A stretch of DNA of 64,000 nucleotides from Flavobacterium salmonis (GCF_903819435.1 NZ_CAIJDP010000079.1:186001-250000); one strand, 5' to 3'; numbered from the stretch's first letter, positions 1-9,716 are shown. Made by a program: numbers and translations. The notes: generated by a model not told the origin, from the sequence alone.

Positions 1-2517
1 ATTTATTGTATTAAGGCTTATCTCAATACCTTTGTTTTCAACCTCTCCAAGATTAGTGGCAATTGATCCAAATCCGGTAAAAGGAGACAAACGTTGATTC
101 ATGATCATATCATGGGTAATCATTCTGTAAACATCTATGGTACTTGTAATTCGGTCATTTAAGAAACCAAGGTCAAGACCAATATTGGTTGCTTCTGTTT
201 TTTCCCACTGTAAATTTGGATTTGCCATACGATCAATTCCTAAGTATTTCACATCAACAATATTCCCTGATGCATCGATATAGCCCATTGTTGCGCCAGT
301 ACCTGAGGCTAAGTTTGCCAAAGCCAGATAGGGGTCAGATAGTGTTCTGTTTCCGTTTTTACCCCATGACAAGCGCAATTTACCTGTACTCATCTTATCC
401 CAATTGAACCAGTTTTCTTTATTAAAGCTCCATCCTGCTGCTACAGAAGGAAAAACTCCATACGGATCTGTAGATCCAAATGCGGAATATCCATCACGGC
501 GTATCGTTCCTGTTACCATATAACGATCATTAAACGAATAGAAAAGTCTCGCCATTAATGCATCGGCTGTTTGATGCGTGTCGTTTGATGAAAACGAACT
601 ATTAGCAAGTGTTGCATTAGCAATATTATGAAACCCTAATGCATCTGATGGCAGAATATTATTTGCATCAATACGATCTGACCATGTTTTAAGTTCCTCA
701 GCTTCCTGAACAAAAGTGGCTATAATATGGTGTTTTTCGGCAAATGTATAATCCCATGTTATTGTATTATTCAGGTTCCATGTAAAATTTTTACCGTTTT
801 CTCTGTCTACTCCTATGGTAGCAGCATTCCAGCCTTTGTGACCTGATGACTGGAAATAACGATTGTAAAAAAATTGATATCGTGGAGCAACATTAAAAGA
901 ATATGTAATTCCAAAAGGCAAATTTACCTTGGTATTGAAAATGGTATTCAATACCGTATATCCTTTCTCAAGTTCTATAAATTGGCGGTCGTAGTAATAA
1001 TTATATCCTCCGATAGTCTGCCCCATTGGCTGTCTGGCATATTCGCCGTTTGCTTCCTTAAATACAGAAAAAGGACTGTTTCTCAACATATTTGCATCCC
1101 AGTAATTAGTCCCTGTACCTACGGCTATGTCGCCATCTGTACGGTCCTGAAAATTAATATTTGCCCCAAATTCCAGCCAGCTTGTAATTTTAGCATCCAC
1201 TTTCATATTGGCACGAACTGCCTCATAATCGTTACCCTGAATAGCTCCTTCTGATGTTAAATAGCCCAAAGACATATAATAATTTACTTTATCATTTGCT
1301 CCGGAAACACTTAAATTATGGTCATGATTGATTCCTGTTCTAAATGTACTGTCATACCAATTGTGTGTTTTTCCCTCTGTAAAATTTTTTAAAAGCATAG
1401 GGTCAGTGATTCCCAAACGCAGTCCCCATACTTCATTCAGGCTTTTTCCCTGAGTTTGTCCCGCCGGTTGATACCCTAACCATTGGGCCTGAGTTATACC
1501 ATATTGATCTAATTGGTCAGGGCTTGTGTAATACCCCGGTTTACCAGCAGCTGTTCCTGTCATCCATGCTTCGTAATTTCCTGTAGCTGTATTTTGACCA
1601 TACGTTTTAGCAGTCTCCCAATCCTGACGGTATTTTATATACCCTTGCGGAGAGTACACATCACGATAGGCACTTTCATTGACAATGGTCGTGTTGGTAG
1701 TAACATTTATGACAGGCTTGCCTGTTTTTCCTTTTTTGGTTGTAATAACAATAACCCCTGCTGCTGCTTTAGAGCCAAAAATAGCTGTTGCGGATGCATC
1801 TTTTAAGATATCTATCTGACCAACATCATCAGGATTAATTTCTGAAAGCTCACCATAAAACTGCATTCCGTCTAAAATAATAAGCGGCGAGTTATGTCCG
1901 GCACCATCAGGATTGTAAACAGAAGTCTGCCCGCGAACCTGTAAAGATCCGCCTCCTTTTGCATCAGCTGAATACCCAACTTTTAAGCCTGGTACACCTC
2001 GTAATAAATCCTGGACAGTTTGTGGATTTTGATTTGCTAAAGCTTCGGGTTTCACCTGAACAATCGCTCCTGTTAAATCCTTTTTCTTCATTTTACCATA
2101 TCCCACCACCACTACTTCCTCTAAAGAAGCAGTATTCTCCTTTAATTGTATAATAACATTAGATTTATCTTTTACTGTAATTTCCTGAGTTACATAACCA
2201 ACAAAGGAAACTATCAATACTGAATTTTGATCTCCTGCTAAACTAAATTTTCCATCAAAATCTGTTATAGTACTTATTTTTGTTCCCTTTATCAAAATAG
2301 TGGTTCCTGGCAACGGTAAACCGTTTTGGTCTTTAACCTGTCCATTTATGGTACTTTGCTGCTGTAGTTTTTCTAATTTAGCAATACTTGCTGAATTGGT
2401 GGTGGATGCGTGCACCTGAGTCAAAGAAACTAACACACAAAACAGTGTGAGTTTCTTTTTAAAATCAAATCCGGATACGTAATCAGGAGCCTTAATCTTC
2501 CTAATAAAATTTGTCAT
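1..2517 (-). CDS. SusC/RagA-type TonB-dependent outer-membrane receptor, C-terminus cut by the window edge
   Basis: This is an outer-membrane transporter that, with a SusD lipoprotein, imports oligosaccharides using TonB energy. I translated the open frame myself: it starts at the ATG on 2515-2517, runs without a stop for 839 codons and leaves the window at base 1. The N-terminus (MTNFIRKIKAP) is followed by a hydrophobic signal. Next comes a carboxypeptidase-regulatory-like domain (INGQVKDQNGLPLPGTTILI), a TonB box-like EEVVVVGYG, and a plug domain with ILKDASATAIFGSKAAAGVI, a SusC hallmark. The rest is TonB-barrel sequence. Its SusD partner should lie just beyond the left edge. The upstream region carries two candidate operators. 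The family is certain; the substrate is inferred only from neighbours. Confidence 0.95.
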   Translation of the reverse strand, partial: MTNFIRKIKAPDYVSGFDFKKKLTLFCVLVSLTQVHASTTNSASIAKLEKLQQQSTINGQVKDQNGLPLPGTTILIKGTKISTITDFDGKFSLAGDQNSVLIVSFVGYVTQEITVKDKSNVIIQLKENTASLEEVVVVGYGKMKKKDLTGAIVQVKPEALANQNPQTVQDLLRGVPGLKVGYSADAKGGGSLQVRGQTSVYNPDGAGHNSPLIILDGMQFYGELSEINPDDVGQIDILKDASATAIFGSKAAAGVIVITTKKGKTGKPVINVTTNTTIVNESAYRDVYSPQGYIKYRQDWETAKTYGQNTATGNYEAWMTGTAAGKPGYYTSPDQLDQYGITQAQWLGYQPAGQTQGKSLNEVWGLRLGITDPMLLKNFTEGKTHNWYDSTFRTGINHDHNLSVSGANDKVNYYMSLGYLTSEGAIQGNDYEAVRANMKVDAKITSWLEFGANINFQDRTDGDIAVGTGTNYWDANMLRNSPFSVFKEANGEYARQPMGQTIGGYNYYYDRQFIELEKGYTVLNTIFNTKVNLPFGITYSFNVAPRYQFFYNRYFQSSGHKGWNAATIGVDRENGKNFTWNLNNTITWDYTFAEKHHIIATFVQEAEELKTWSDRIDANNILPSDALGFHNIANATLANSSFSSNDTHQTADALMARLFYSFNDRYMVTGTIRRDGYSAFGSTDPYGVFPSVAAGWSFNKENWFNWDKMSTGKLRLSWGKNGNRTLSDPYLALANLASGTGATMGYIDASGNIVDVKYLGIDRMANPNLQWEKTEATNIGLDLGFLNDRITSTIDVYRMITHDMIMNQRLSPFTGFGSIATNLGEVENKGIEISLNTIN

Positions 2518-2573
2518 CTTTGGTTGTAGTTTGGTTAATTGATTCGTTAAGTAAGTTTGTAATTATAGCGGTA

Positions 2574-2591
2574 TTCAATACTGTATTTTAA
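2574..2591. promoter_or_regulatory. 18-bp near-palindrome, copy 1 (candidate operator)
   Basis: The core AATACTGTATT is an odd palindrome. The full 18 bases occur again, inverted, at 59499-59516 in front of a GH92 gene. This copy lies 57-74 bp upstream of the SusC start; the other lies 68-85 bp upstream of its gene. The similar position and identity suggest a shared regulator site. Function is inferred. Confidence 0.45.
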
Positions 2592-2650
2592 TAGTATTTT
2601 AATCTTCAGCAATAACTTACTCTGCAAATCTAACCTAACACTTTCCATCA

Positions 2651-2689
2651 AAAGGGGGTAATTACAACATTATAAAAGGGGCAAATCAG
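2651..2689 (-). promoter_or_regulatory. Bipartite G-rich element, copy 1 (candidate HTCS operator)
   Basis: Two GGGG-containing half sites about 23 bp apart end in GGGGCAAATCAG. A closely similar element with the same order and nearly the same spacing lies at 13086-13120, upstream of the GH2 gene. Both are 105-175 bp upstream of minus-strand genes flanking HTCS 1. The spacing suits an AraC-type DNA-binding domain that contacts two helical turns. In the rest of the 377-base gap 2518-2894 I see only the palindrome at 2574-2591 and the terminator at 2850-2875. Confidence 0.45.
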
Positions 2690-2849
2690 CATATTATCAT
2701 TTAAATTGAATTTTTTTAGGGCTCTAATAAAAAAATAGCTTTTAAAATATGTAATACATAATTATAAAGTAATCTAAAACAAAATTTTTAATTTAGGATT
2801 CAAAAGTCCTAACATGAAAAACACTTCAAAATAAACGTATAAAAATGCA

Positions 2850-2875
2850 AAAGGCTGTCCGCAAAGACAGCCTTT
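2850..2875 (-). terminator. Intrinsic terminator downstream of GH105
   Basis: A perfect 10-bp stem (AAAGGCTGTC / GACAGCCTTT) with a 6-base loop lies 20 bases past the GH105 stop. Read on the minus strand it is followed by GCATTTTTAT, a short T-run. It separates GH105 from the SusC gene. Confidence 0.8.
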
Positions 2876-2894
2876 CATTATAAAGATTAAATAA

Positions 2895-4046
2895 TTATTT
2901 TACAAAACGTGCCATCTCAGAAGCTGCCAGTAAAAAAGCGCCAACCCCAAAATCAGCGGTAGAATTTTTATCAACTACCTGCCCTGGAATTGCTTTTTCG
3001 CCAATTGGCTGTAGGTATCCAACGGTACCATCTTCCTGAAGTGCAAATGTTGTTAAATAATTCCAGGATTTTTCTACAACAGGCAGATAGGTTTTCTTGT
3101 CTAAAATTCCATTATTGATTCCCCAAAGAAAGCCGTAGGTAAAAAAGGCTGTACCGCTTGTTTCAGGTCCCGGTGCATGTTCAGGATCCAGAATACTTCT
3201 TGTCCAGTAGCCCTCTTTTTGCTGAGCTGTCGATAAAGCCTGAGCCATATCTTTAAAACGTTTAATGTATTCATTTCTATGTTTCGCTTTTTTTGGCAAA
3301 TCCTGTATAATTTTGGCATAACCGGCAAAAATCCAGCCGTCTCCCCTTGCCCAAAAGTCTTTTTTACCGTTCGTAGTTTTGTGTTTTGGATAAATATATT
3401 TTGCATCCCGGTAATATAATTTTGCTTCATTATCATACATAATACTATCCGAATATTGTAAATATGAATGCAGTTTTTCCAGATACATTTCGTTTCCGGT
3501 AACGTTGTACAGCTTTGTCATTACAGGCATTACCATATACAATCCGTCAACCCACCACCAATAATCATTTGCTGAAGTACTCATTTCGTACTCCATAACT
3601 TCGCGGGCACGGGCAATTTTACTGGGATCGTTTTTTCCTGTAAAATTGTATAAATCAATATAGGTCTGAAAACAAATCTGCCAGTCTCCAAACAAAACAT
3701 GTTTGTCAGTTTCTCCATAATTGTATTTCCACTCCGACTTGTCATTTGATTTAGCCCCCATCCATTGATTTTTCTCGGCCCAGACCAAAGAATAATTCAG
3801 ATATTTTTTGTTTTTAGTCACTTTGTAAGCTTCCATGTTTCCGGTATGATAGGCTGATACATGCCAAAAAGAATTCCCTGGTTCAGGATGTGTTTCCTGC
3901 CAGTGATTGTTTACTTTATCAATAATCGAAATAACTTCTGCCTTTGATTGTTTTATTGTAGATTTCTTTTGGGCTGTACTTTTGGAACTAAAAGCTGTTA
4001 AAGAAGCAGCACTTATTAGTAGAAAAAATGATTTTTTAAAATTCAT
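2895..4046 (-). CDS. GH105 unsaturated rhamnogalacturonyl/glucuronyl hydrolase
   Basis: This is a predicted periplasmic enzyme that removes the 4,5-unsaturated uronic acid left at the non-reducing end by polysaccharide lyases. At 383 aa it has the length of GH88/GH105 proteins. Residues 1-25 form a signal peptide ending near STAQ. The (alpha/alpha)6 toroid carries FGDWQ (Asp121), WWWVDGLYMV (Asp167, in the position of the catalytic Asp of YteR-type enzymes) and FWARGDGWIFAGYAK around 231-246. Known family substrates are unsaturated GalA-Rha from rhamnogalacturonan I and unsaturated GlcA from arabinogalactan. The lyase making that substrate is not obvious here. It is followed by a strong terminator, and upstream comes a hairpin repeat and the DUF2264 gene. 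The family is certain, the linkage unknown. Confidence 0.9.
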   Translation of the reverse strand: MNFKKSFFLLISAASLTAFSSKSTAQKKSTIKQSKAEVISIIDKVNNHWQETHPEPGNSFWHVSAYHTGNMEAYKVTKNKKYLNYSLVWAEKNQWMGAKSNDKSEWKYNYGETDKHVLFGDWQICFQTYIDLYNFTGKNDPSKIARAREVMEYEMSTSANDYWWWVDGLYMVMPVMTKLYNVTGNEMYLEKLHSYLQYSDSIMYDNEAKLYYRDAKYIYPKHKTTNGKKDFWARGDGWIFAGYAKIIQDLPKKAKHRNEYIKRFKDMAQALSTAQQKEGYWTRSILDPEHAPGPETSGTAFFTYGFLWGINNGILDKKTYLPVVEKSWNYLTTFALQEDGTVGYLQPIGEKAIPGQVVDKNSTADFGVGAFLLAASEMARFVK

Positions 4047-4117
4047 TTGGTTATGAGATTAGATTAGTATTTTGACTTATTTGGTTTAACTAATTTAAAA
4101 CTAAATATTTTACAAAC

Positions 4118-4187
4118 TAGTGTTATCCTGAGCGGAGTCCAAGGCTTTTAGATCGAAAGGGCTTCGACTCCGCTCAGCCCGGCATCC
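4118..4187. repeat. Hairpin repeat of the flavobacterial GTCATCCTGAG type (member 1)
   Basis: The arms CTGAGCGGAGTC (4128-4139) and GACTCCGCTCAG (4166-4177) pair perfectly over 12 bp around a 26-base loop. It fills the gap between DUF2264 and GH105. Related elements lie at about 5509-5610, 52117-52205 and 57040-57099, so this is a dispersed palindromic family, not a simple terminator. Confidence 0.75.
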
Positions 4188-4218
4188 ATTTTTAATTAAC
4201 CCTATTTTGTTATTTCTA

Positions 4219-5463
4219 TTATTTTTCCGCATGGTCAATTGGAATTTGCTGACCAGACCATATTTTCTTTTGTGTCCACGGTTCATAAGCCTCACTCCAA
4301 AACGAATCTGTTTCCGGTAAACCCAAAACTAAAAAGGCTTCTGAACACAAATATAAACTTCCTGTAGAAATATAACCTTCTCCAATATTGTTCTGATGGC
4401 CGTATAAGCCTACCTGAAGCCAGCCATTTTTATCAAAAGTACCTTTTACCTGTATTTGATTGTGAATCATAGCATATAAAGCCGACCTAACCTGAGCTGG
4501 TGCAACCTCTTTTGGCAGTTCTTTCCAAAGTGCAATTTGAGATAATAACTGAAAAGCTCCAAAACGATACGCCAATGATCTTCCAATAGGCGGATAAGTT
4601 CCATCAGGCGAAATTAATCTTTCCTGAATAGCAGCATAACGTCTGGCTCTCTTTAACTCGATATCATAATCGGCTTTGTAATCGTTATTTATTTCTTTCA
4701 ATACTGTTAAAATATCCAATTGCATCGGATGAATTACAAAACTGTTGTAATAATCCCAATGAAAATCAGGGCCATCACCATAGGTTCCGTCTCCCAGATA
4801 CCATTTTTTATGTTCAGATAAAGCATAATTCAATCGGTTAGTATCAGGATCTTTATCAAATTTAATTATGGCCGTTTCTATCATTCCTGCAAAAAGAAGC
4901 CAATTGCTATGATAGGGTTCAATTGTTCTGGTTGATTTTAAAGCTGTAATTACATTTTCTTTTGTAACGGCATCCAACGGCTCCCAAAGCTGTTTTGGCG
5001 CACGAAGCAAGGCTTGCGCAAAAAATGCTGCATCTACCAAAGGTTGTCTGTCATTTACAAAATTCATAAAATCTAAACTGTTCGGATCAGTTGCATTATG
5101 AATTGATTTTCGTGCTAAGTCAATATATTTCGCTCTTAGTTTTCCTTCCGGAGTTTCGTCAGAACCTAATTCCAGCCATGGAGACATTCCTGAAAGTGTT
5201 CGCCCAAAAGCCTCCAAATAGGTTACATTAGTCCTTTCGTCCCACGCGCCGGGAGATTTTTCTACGGGCATCAATTTTTTTAACTGATTTTTGCTCAATG
5301 CATCCAATACAGGATCGCCTATTTTGATTAATGAAGCCACAAAAAATTCCCGCACTTTTTTAGGGGAATCTTTTTGAAGCTTTTTTGATTGGGATTGTAA
5401 ACCTGTAATAGCTGTAAAATAAGCAAACCCTACTAAAATAGCCTTTTTTAAATAATTATTCAT
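4219..5463 (-). CDS. Secreted DUF2264 protein (GH154-like, candidate exo-uronidase)
   Basis: The protein has 414 aa with a signal peptide (about residues 1-25, ending LQSQ). I recognise the DUF2264 pattern: PGAWDERTNVTYLEAFGRTL at 71-90, a Trp/His-rich helix around 183-192 (IEPYHSNWLL), and LGDGTYGDGPDFHWDYYNSF at 223-242. From memory, DUF2264 proteins were grouped in CAZy as GH154 with beta-glucuronidase activity on arabinogalactan; I cannot confirm this here. Position between GH105 and HTCS 1 fits removal of uronic acids from pectin or AGP side chains. The start codon lies inside a 19-bp tandem duplication, so an upstream ATG (5480-5482) opens a three-codon frame only. Family good, activity inferred. 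Confidence 0.8.
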   Translation of the reverse strand: MNNYLKKAILVGFAYFTAITGLQSQSKKLQKDSPKKVREFFVASLIKIGDPVLDALSKNQLKKLMPVEKSPGAWDERTNVTYLEAFGRTLSGMSPWLELGSDETPEGKLRAKYIDLARKSIHNATDPNSLDFMNFVNDRQPLVDAAFFAQALLRAPKQLWEPLDAVTKENVITALKSTRTIEPYHSNWLLFAGMIETAIIKFDKDPDTNRLNYALSEHKKWYLGDGTYGDGPDFHWDYYNSFVIHPMQLDILTVLKEINNDYKADYDIELKRARRYAAIQERLISPDGTYPPIGRSLAYRFGAFQLLSQIALWKELPKEVAPAQVRSALYAMIHNQIQVKGTFDKNGWLQVGLYGHQNNIGEGYISTGSLYLCSEAFLVLGLPETDSFWSEAYEPWTQKKIWSGQQIPIDHAEK

Positions 5464-5492
5464 ATATCTTTTATTTATTCATATATCTTTTA
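5456..5492 (-). repeat. 19-bp tandem duplication covering the DUF2264 translation start
   Basis: TTATTCATATATCTTTTA occurs at 5456-5473 and again at 5475-5492. On the minus strand each copy holds an A-rich leader and an ATG. The upstream copy reads ATG AAT AAA TAA, so it encodes only Met-Asn-Lys. The downstream copy starts the real protein. The duplicated start may modulate ribosome loading. Confidence 0.8.
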
Positions 5493-5508
5493 CACTTCTT
5501 AATAACAT

Positions 5509-5610
5509 TTGTCATCCTGTGATCATTCGCCTTCGTTCAGGATAAACTTGATCAAAGGCCTTTTAAACGCAAGAGTTTTGAAGGGCTTCGACTCCGCTCA
5601 GCCTGACAGT
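5509..5610. repeat. Hairpin repeat of the GTCATCCTGAG type (member 2)
   Basis: Its ends TGTCATCCTG and CAGCCTGACA are imperfect inverted repeats, and the right half carries the same CTTCGACTCCGCTCAG block as member 1. The left arm is degenerate, so pairing is weaker than in member 1. It occupies the gap between HTCS 1 and the DUF2264 gene. Confidence 0.65.
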
Positions 5611-5621
5611 AGTTTTTCAAT

Positions 5622-8600
5622 TCATGTTGATTTCCAGAAACTTTCATTCAAAATATATTTATTGTCCTTTACGTTTTGATATTTTTTCTTAAACTCCGAA
5701 GGATTTAAATTATAAAATTGCTGAAAATGTTTTCTGAAATATTTAATATCACCAAACCCTGCCATTGAAGCGGCTTCACTGATCTGCAAATCGGTAGTGA
5801 TTAATAATGTTGCTACTTTTCGCAATCTTACATTTCGGGTAAACTCAGAAACGGATTTGCCTGTTATCTTTTTAATTTTTTTATAAACTAATGAATAGCT
5901 CATTCCCAGTTCAATAGCCAGATCATTTACATTAAAGTTTTCTACATCCAGATTGGCATCAATTATGTCTACAATTTTATCAATCAGCTTTTTGTCTTCA
6001 TCTGATAACTTAAGATTTGTAGTTTTTTTTGTAACCGAATTGAGCAGATAGTTTTGTTCGCTGTCGCGACGGGTAAGGATACCGTTAATTCTGGCCAGTA
6101 AATAATCATTATCAAAAGGTTTTGTAATATAATCGTCTGCACCTACTTCGGCTCCTTTCAACTTTACATCTTCTGAAGTTCCTCCTGTAAGCAATATTAC
6201 AGGAATATGCTTCAACTCCTCATCAGATTTGATATGCTTACAAAAAGCCACACCATTCATTTCTCCCATAACAACATCAGAAATAACCAAATCTGGCTGT
6301 ACTTTTTTGATTATTGTTAAAGCAGCTTCTGCATTTTCAGCAGCTGTAATATGGTATTTGGGAGATAAAATTCGTTTTAAATAATTCCGTATCTGCACAT
6401 TATCATCAACAATTAAAATACTTTTGGCATCATTTACTACATCATCAATCCTTTCAGGTTTTTCTATCGTCTGCAATACATTTTCATGAATTATCGTATC
6501 ATCAAGGATTTCTTCTAAAAACAGGGTTCTGTCATTTAAATCTTCGCGGATTTCTATATCTCCAAAATGCTCTTTTCCGAGCCATAATTTAATTTCAAAA
6601 ATAGCTCCCCCGTTCTCATTGTCAAAACAGTTCACCTGTCCGAAATGCTGCTCAACAAATTGTTTCACCAGATAAAGACCAATTCCGAATCCTTTTCGGT
6701 TATTTTTGATGTTGTTATTTGACTGGTAGAATAAATTAAAGATCTTATCCTTGTCTGCATCCGGAACTCCTTCTCCATTATCAATCACGCTTATAATCAC
6801 TTCATTACCTACACAACGTAAATTAACAGTAACCTTTCCGTTTTCTTTCTCCGTAAATTTTAAGGCATTTGAAATCAGATTAAAAAGGGCCATTTCTATT
6901 TTTTCCCGATCTACATAAACCAATAGCTTTTCTTCGGAAATACTAAAAGTGTAATCTATTTTTTTAGTTTTGGCATGATGTACAAAACAGCTAAAAACCT
7001 CTTTGCTTAGTTCTACAATATCGATCTGTCCAATTTTGAGTTTTCCTGTTTCTGTTTCAGTTTTTCTAAAAAGAAGCAGCTGATCGACCAAACTAAGCAG
7101 TCTTCGGGAATTACTGTACACCATTTCTATGGCTCCCGGATCGATTTGCTGTTCAGTACCATAGATTATTTCTTTCAAAGGGTTTATGATCATTGTCAAC
7201 GGCGACCTGAACTCGTGAGAAATATTGGTAAAAAAAGTCATTTTTTTCTCGTTCAGTTCTTTTTCCTGCTTCGCCAAATCCTGGGAAAGTTTTACCTCGT
7301 ATTTAAGATGTGCCTGCTGACGCTGGTATTTATCGACTAAATAAATTACAAATACGATTGATAGTACATATAAAAAATAGGCGATACTGCTTCTGTACCA
7401 AGGTGGTAATATCGTAATGGGTAATGAAATAGCTTTAGAATTCCAGATTCCTTCTGCATTTGTAGATTTAATTTTCAGCACATAATCACCTTCTGTCAGT
7501 CTCGAATAATTTGCGCTTCTGATGTTGTCGACATAATGCCATTGCGTATCCCATCCGTCTAAAAAATAGGAATATGAAATTTTCTCGGGCAAACTGTATT
7601 CTAACGCCGCGAAGTCAATATTGAGCATGGATTCTTCATAAGTCAGTTCTAATTTATCAATTCCAAAAGTAGTTAAACCCGACTTTTCGTAAACTTTATT
7701 ATTGACTTTTATGGAATTGATAATCAATTTAGGAAAATCGTGAAGCTGACTGTTTCGTTTTGGATTTATAATATTAAAGCCTTTAATCCCGCCAAAAAGA
7801 ATTTCTCCGGTAGAAAGTTTCAGGGCTGCATTATAATTGAACTGATTGCTTTGAAGTCCGTCTGTATCATGATACGTATTTATTTTTCCGGTTGATTCAT
7901 TATAGACGAATATTCCGTTATAAGTACTGCACCAATAAGTTCCTTGTTTATCCTGAACGATGTTTAAAACCGAATTGTTTGAAATCCCGTTTTTCTGAGT
8001 AATGAATCTCTTTGTTAAGGTTTTTGGATTAAAAATCAGTAATCCCCTGCCTTCCGTACCCACAAGCATTTTTGTATTTGAAACAGCGATAATAGACCTT
8101 ACGGGGTAATCAATATCAATGACCTGACTTTTCATTGTCTGAGGATTGAATTTGGTAAGTGTCGTAAAATTACCTAACCAGAGATGGCCCTGTGCATCTT
8201 CTGTAATGGAAATAATTCCCCTAATTCCGGCATCAACAAAATCAAACTGATCAGTCGTTTTATTATAATGATACAAACCTTCTTCATCTGGTGAGGCTGC
8301 CCACAAAATATTATTTTTACCGCGATACAGTACCCAGACATTCTTTTGAACAATATTGTATTTTGGATTAAAAAGCCTGTATTTTTTAAAATTTTTAGTC
8401 TGGTGATTAAAAAAACAAAGCCCTCCGCCATAAGTTCCAAACCAGGTTCCTGCATTGTCTTTTTCGATTGAGGTCACAAAATTATTGGATAGTGAATTGG
8501 AATTGTTTGAATTATATGCATAATTGATGAAGGTGTTGGTTTTTCTGTTCCATAAGCTAGCTCCTGCCCCATCAGTTCCTATCCAGAGATGATCGCTGTC

Positions 8601-9716
8601 CTGCTCCGATAGTGAAAGAATAAAATCACTGGGCAAAGTATTGGCCGTTTTTTCATTTTTTGAGATCGTTAAAAAAGGGCTTTTTTTACTCTCTACTCTG
8701 TTTACCCCGCCTCTTAATGTACCAATCCAGACCCGGTTGCCACTATCGTGATACAAGGATGTGATAGCATTGCTGTTTAGTTTTTCATCATCGAAATTTA
8801 CATTTAGAGAAGAAAATGAATCTGTAATAAAACTGTATTTTACGACCCCATTCCCGTTTGTAGCAATCCATATTTCCTTTGAGTCAGGTTTAAACATAAA
8901 ATCGGAAATAGGATACCGTACTTCCTGATTATGATAAATCTTAGAAGTTTTATTGATTGTATTGTATTTTAGTAAACCTTCATCAATACCAACCCAGATA
9001 TTTGAAAAGGCATCGTAAAAAATACTGGTTCCTTCCAGAATTTCAGAAAAAACGACAGATAGTTGGTTAATTTTAGCATCTAGAACTACGATTCCGACAC
9101 CCTGAACAAAGCCCCATAATCTTCCTGATTTATCAAAATCTATTGCCTGAACATGGTAATCCCATTGTAATTTTCCGTTTATCGAGAGAGGCAGAAACCG
9201 AATCTTTCCTCCTTTTTTGGAGCAATAAAGCAGTCCTTTTCCGGCTGTAGCAATATATAGCCTGGTTTTATCATCCTTAATCTGGTTGACAACAAAATCA
9301 ATCGGTTCACTTTTACCAGTTTTAGGATTTATGCACGATCTTGTGCTAAAACGGTTCGTTGCATAGCTATAAACACTAATACCGGCTTTTGTGGCAATCC
9401 AAATTTCATCCTGAGTTCCGCAGATGCTTACAACTCTGTTATTAGCCAAAGAATTGGTGTCATTAGGTTCATTTCTATAATTTAGAAAATTATATCCGTC
9501 ATAACGGCTTATTCCGTCATAAGTACCAAACCACATTAGACCGCGTTTGTCTTTGTAAACAGATGTAACAGCGTTATTGGCCAGTCCGTTTTTGATGCCC
9601 AGATAACCAATATCATATTTTTCCTGTCTGTATTTAGGTACAGATGAGCCTAAAACCTGTGGTTGAGCTGTGTAAGTGACTACGAAAAATATCAATATCA
9701 GAATGTTGTTTTTCAA
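5622..9716 (-). CDS. Hybrid two-component system sensor/regulator (HTCS 1)
   Basis: This 1364-aa one-protein sensor and transcription activator is typical of Bacteroidota PULs. In order it has a signal peptide; a periplasmic pair of beta-propellers built from two-component regulator repeats (many LWIGT/IWVGI/WFGTYGG motifs, about 30-690); a Y_Y_Y domain to about 765; one membrane segment near 770-792; a HisKA domain with NISHEFRSPL (His834); HATPase with DNGEGVPD and GFGIGLYLVKQF; a receiver with ILIVDDN and phospho-acceptor Asp1147 (ISDVVMGEMNG); and a C-terminal AraC-type helix-turn-helix ending near 1350. The periplasmic part normally binds an oligosaccharide. It lies between the SusC 1 side and the GH2/GH39 side, whose promoters share a bipartite element, so it is the likely regulator of both. 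Architecture certain, ligand unknown. Confidence 0.97.
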   Translation of the reverse strand: MKNNILILIFFVVTYTAQPQVLGSSVPKYRQEKYDIGYLGIKNGLANNAVTSVYKDKRGLMWFGTYDGISRYDGYNFLNYRNEPNDTNSLANNRVVSICGTQDEIWIATKAGISVYSYATNRFSTRSCINPKTGKSEPIDFVVNQIKDDKTRLYIATAGKGLLYCSKKGGKIRFLPLSINGKLQWDYHVQAIDFDKSGRLWGFVQGVGIVVLDAKINQLSVVFSEILEGTSIFYDAFSNIWVGIDEGLLKYNTINKTSKIYHNQEVRYPISDFMFKPDSKEIWIATNGNGVVKYSFITDSFSSLNVNFDDEKLNSNAITSLYHDSGNRVWIGTLRGGVNRVESKKSPFLTISKNEKTANTLPSDFILSLSEQDSDHLWIGTDGAGASLWNRKTNTFINYAYNSNNSNSLSNNFVTSIEKDNAGTWFGTYGGGLCFFNHQTKNFKKYRLFNPKYNIVQKNVWVLYRGKNNILWAASPDEEGLYHYNKTTDQFDFVDAGIRGIISITEDAQGHLWLGNFTTLTKFNPQTMKSQVIDIDYPVRSIIAVSNTKMLVGTEGRGLLIFNPKTLTKRFITQKNGISNNSVLNIVQDKQGTYWCSTYNGIFVYNESTGKINTYHDTDGLQSNQFNYNAALKLSTGEILFGGIKGFNIINPKRNSQLHDFPKLIINSIKVNNKVYEKSGLTTFGIDKLELTYEESMLNIDFAALEYSLPEKISYSYFLDGWDTQWHYVDNIRSANYSRLTEGDYVLKIKSTNAEGIWNSKAISLPITILPPWYRSSIAYFLYVLSIVFVIYLVDKYQRQQAHLKYEVKLSQDLAKQEKELNEKKMTFFTNISHEFRSPLTMIINPLKEIIYGTEQQIDPGAIEMVYSNSRRLLSLVDQLLLFRKTETETGKLKIGQIDIVELSKEVFSCFVHHAKTKKIDYTFSISEEKLLVYVDREKIEMALFNLISNALKFTEKENGKVTVNLRCVGNEVIISVIDNGEGVPDADKDKIFNLFYQSNNNIKNNRKGFGIGLYLVKQFVEQHFGQVNCFDNENGGAIFEIKLWLGKEHFGDIEIREDLNDRTLFLEEILDDTIIHENVLQTIEKPERIDDVVNDAKSILIVDDNVQIRNYLKRILSPKYHITAAENAEAALTIIKKVQPDLVISDVVMGEMNGVAFCKHIKSDEELKHIPVILLTGGTSEDVKLKGAEVGADDYITKPFDNDYLLARINGILTRRDSEQNYLLNSVTKKTTNLKLSDEDKKLIDKIVDIIDANLDVENFNVNDLAIELGMSYSLVYKKIKKITGKSVSEFTRNVRLRKVATLLITTDLQISEAASMAGFGDIKYFRKHFQQFYNLNPSEFKKKYQNVKDNKYILNESFWKST

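Noticed and set aside
874..1254. Plus-strand open frames within the left SusC gene (also 1513-1806)
   Set aside because: The minus-strand SusC frame is continuous and carries every expected domain, so these are shadows.
4110..4295. 61-codon minus-strand frame between DUF2264 and GH105
   Set aside because: It crosses the hairpin repeat and the end of DUF2264 in another frame, with no protein features.
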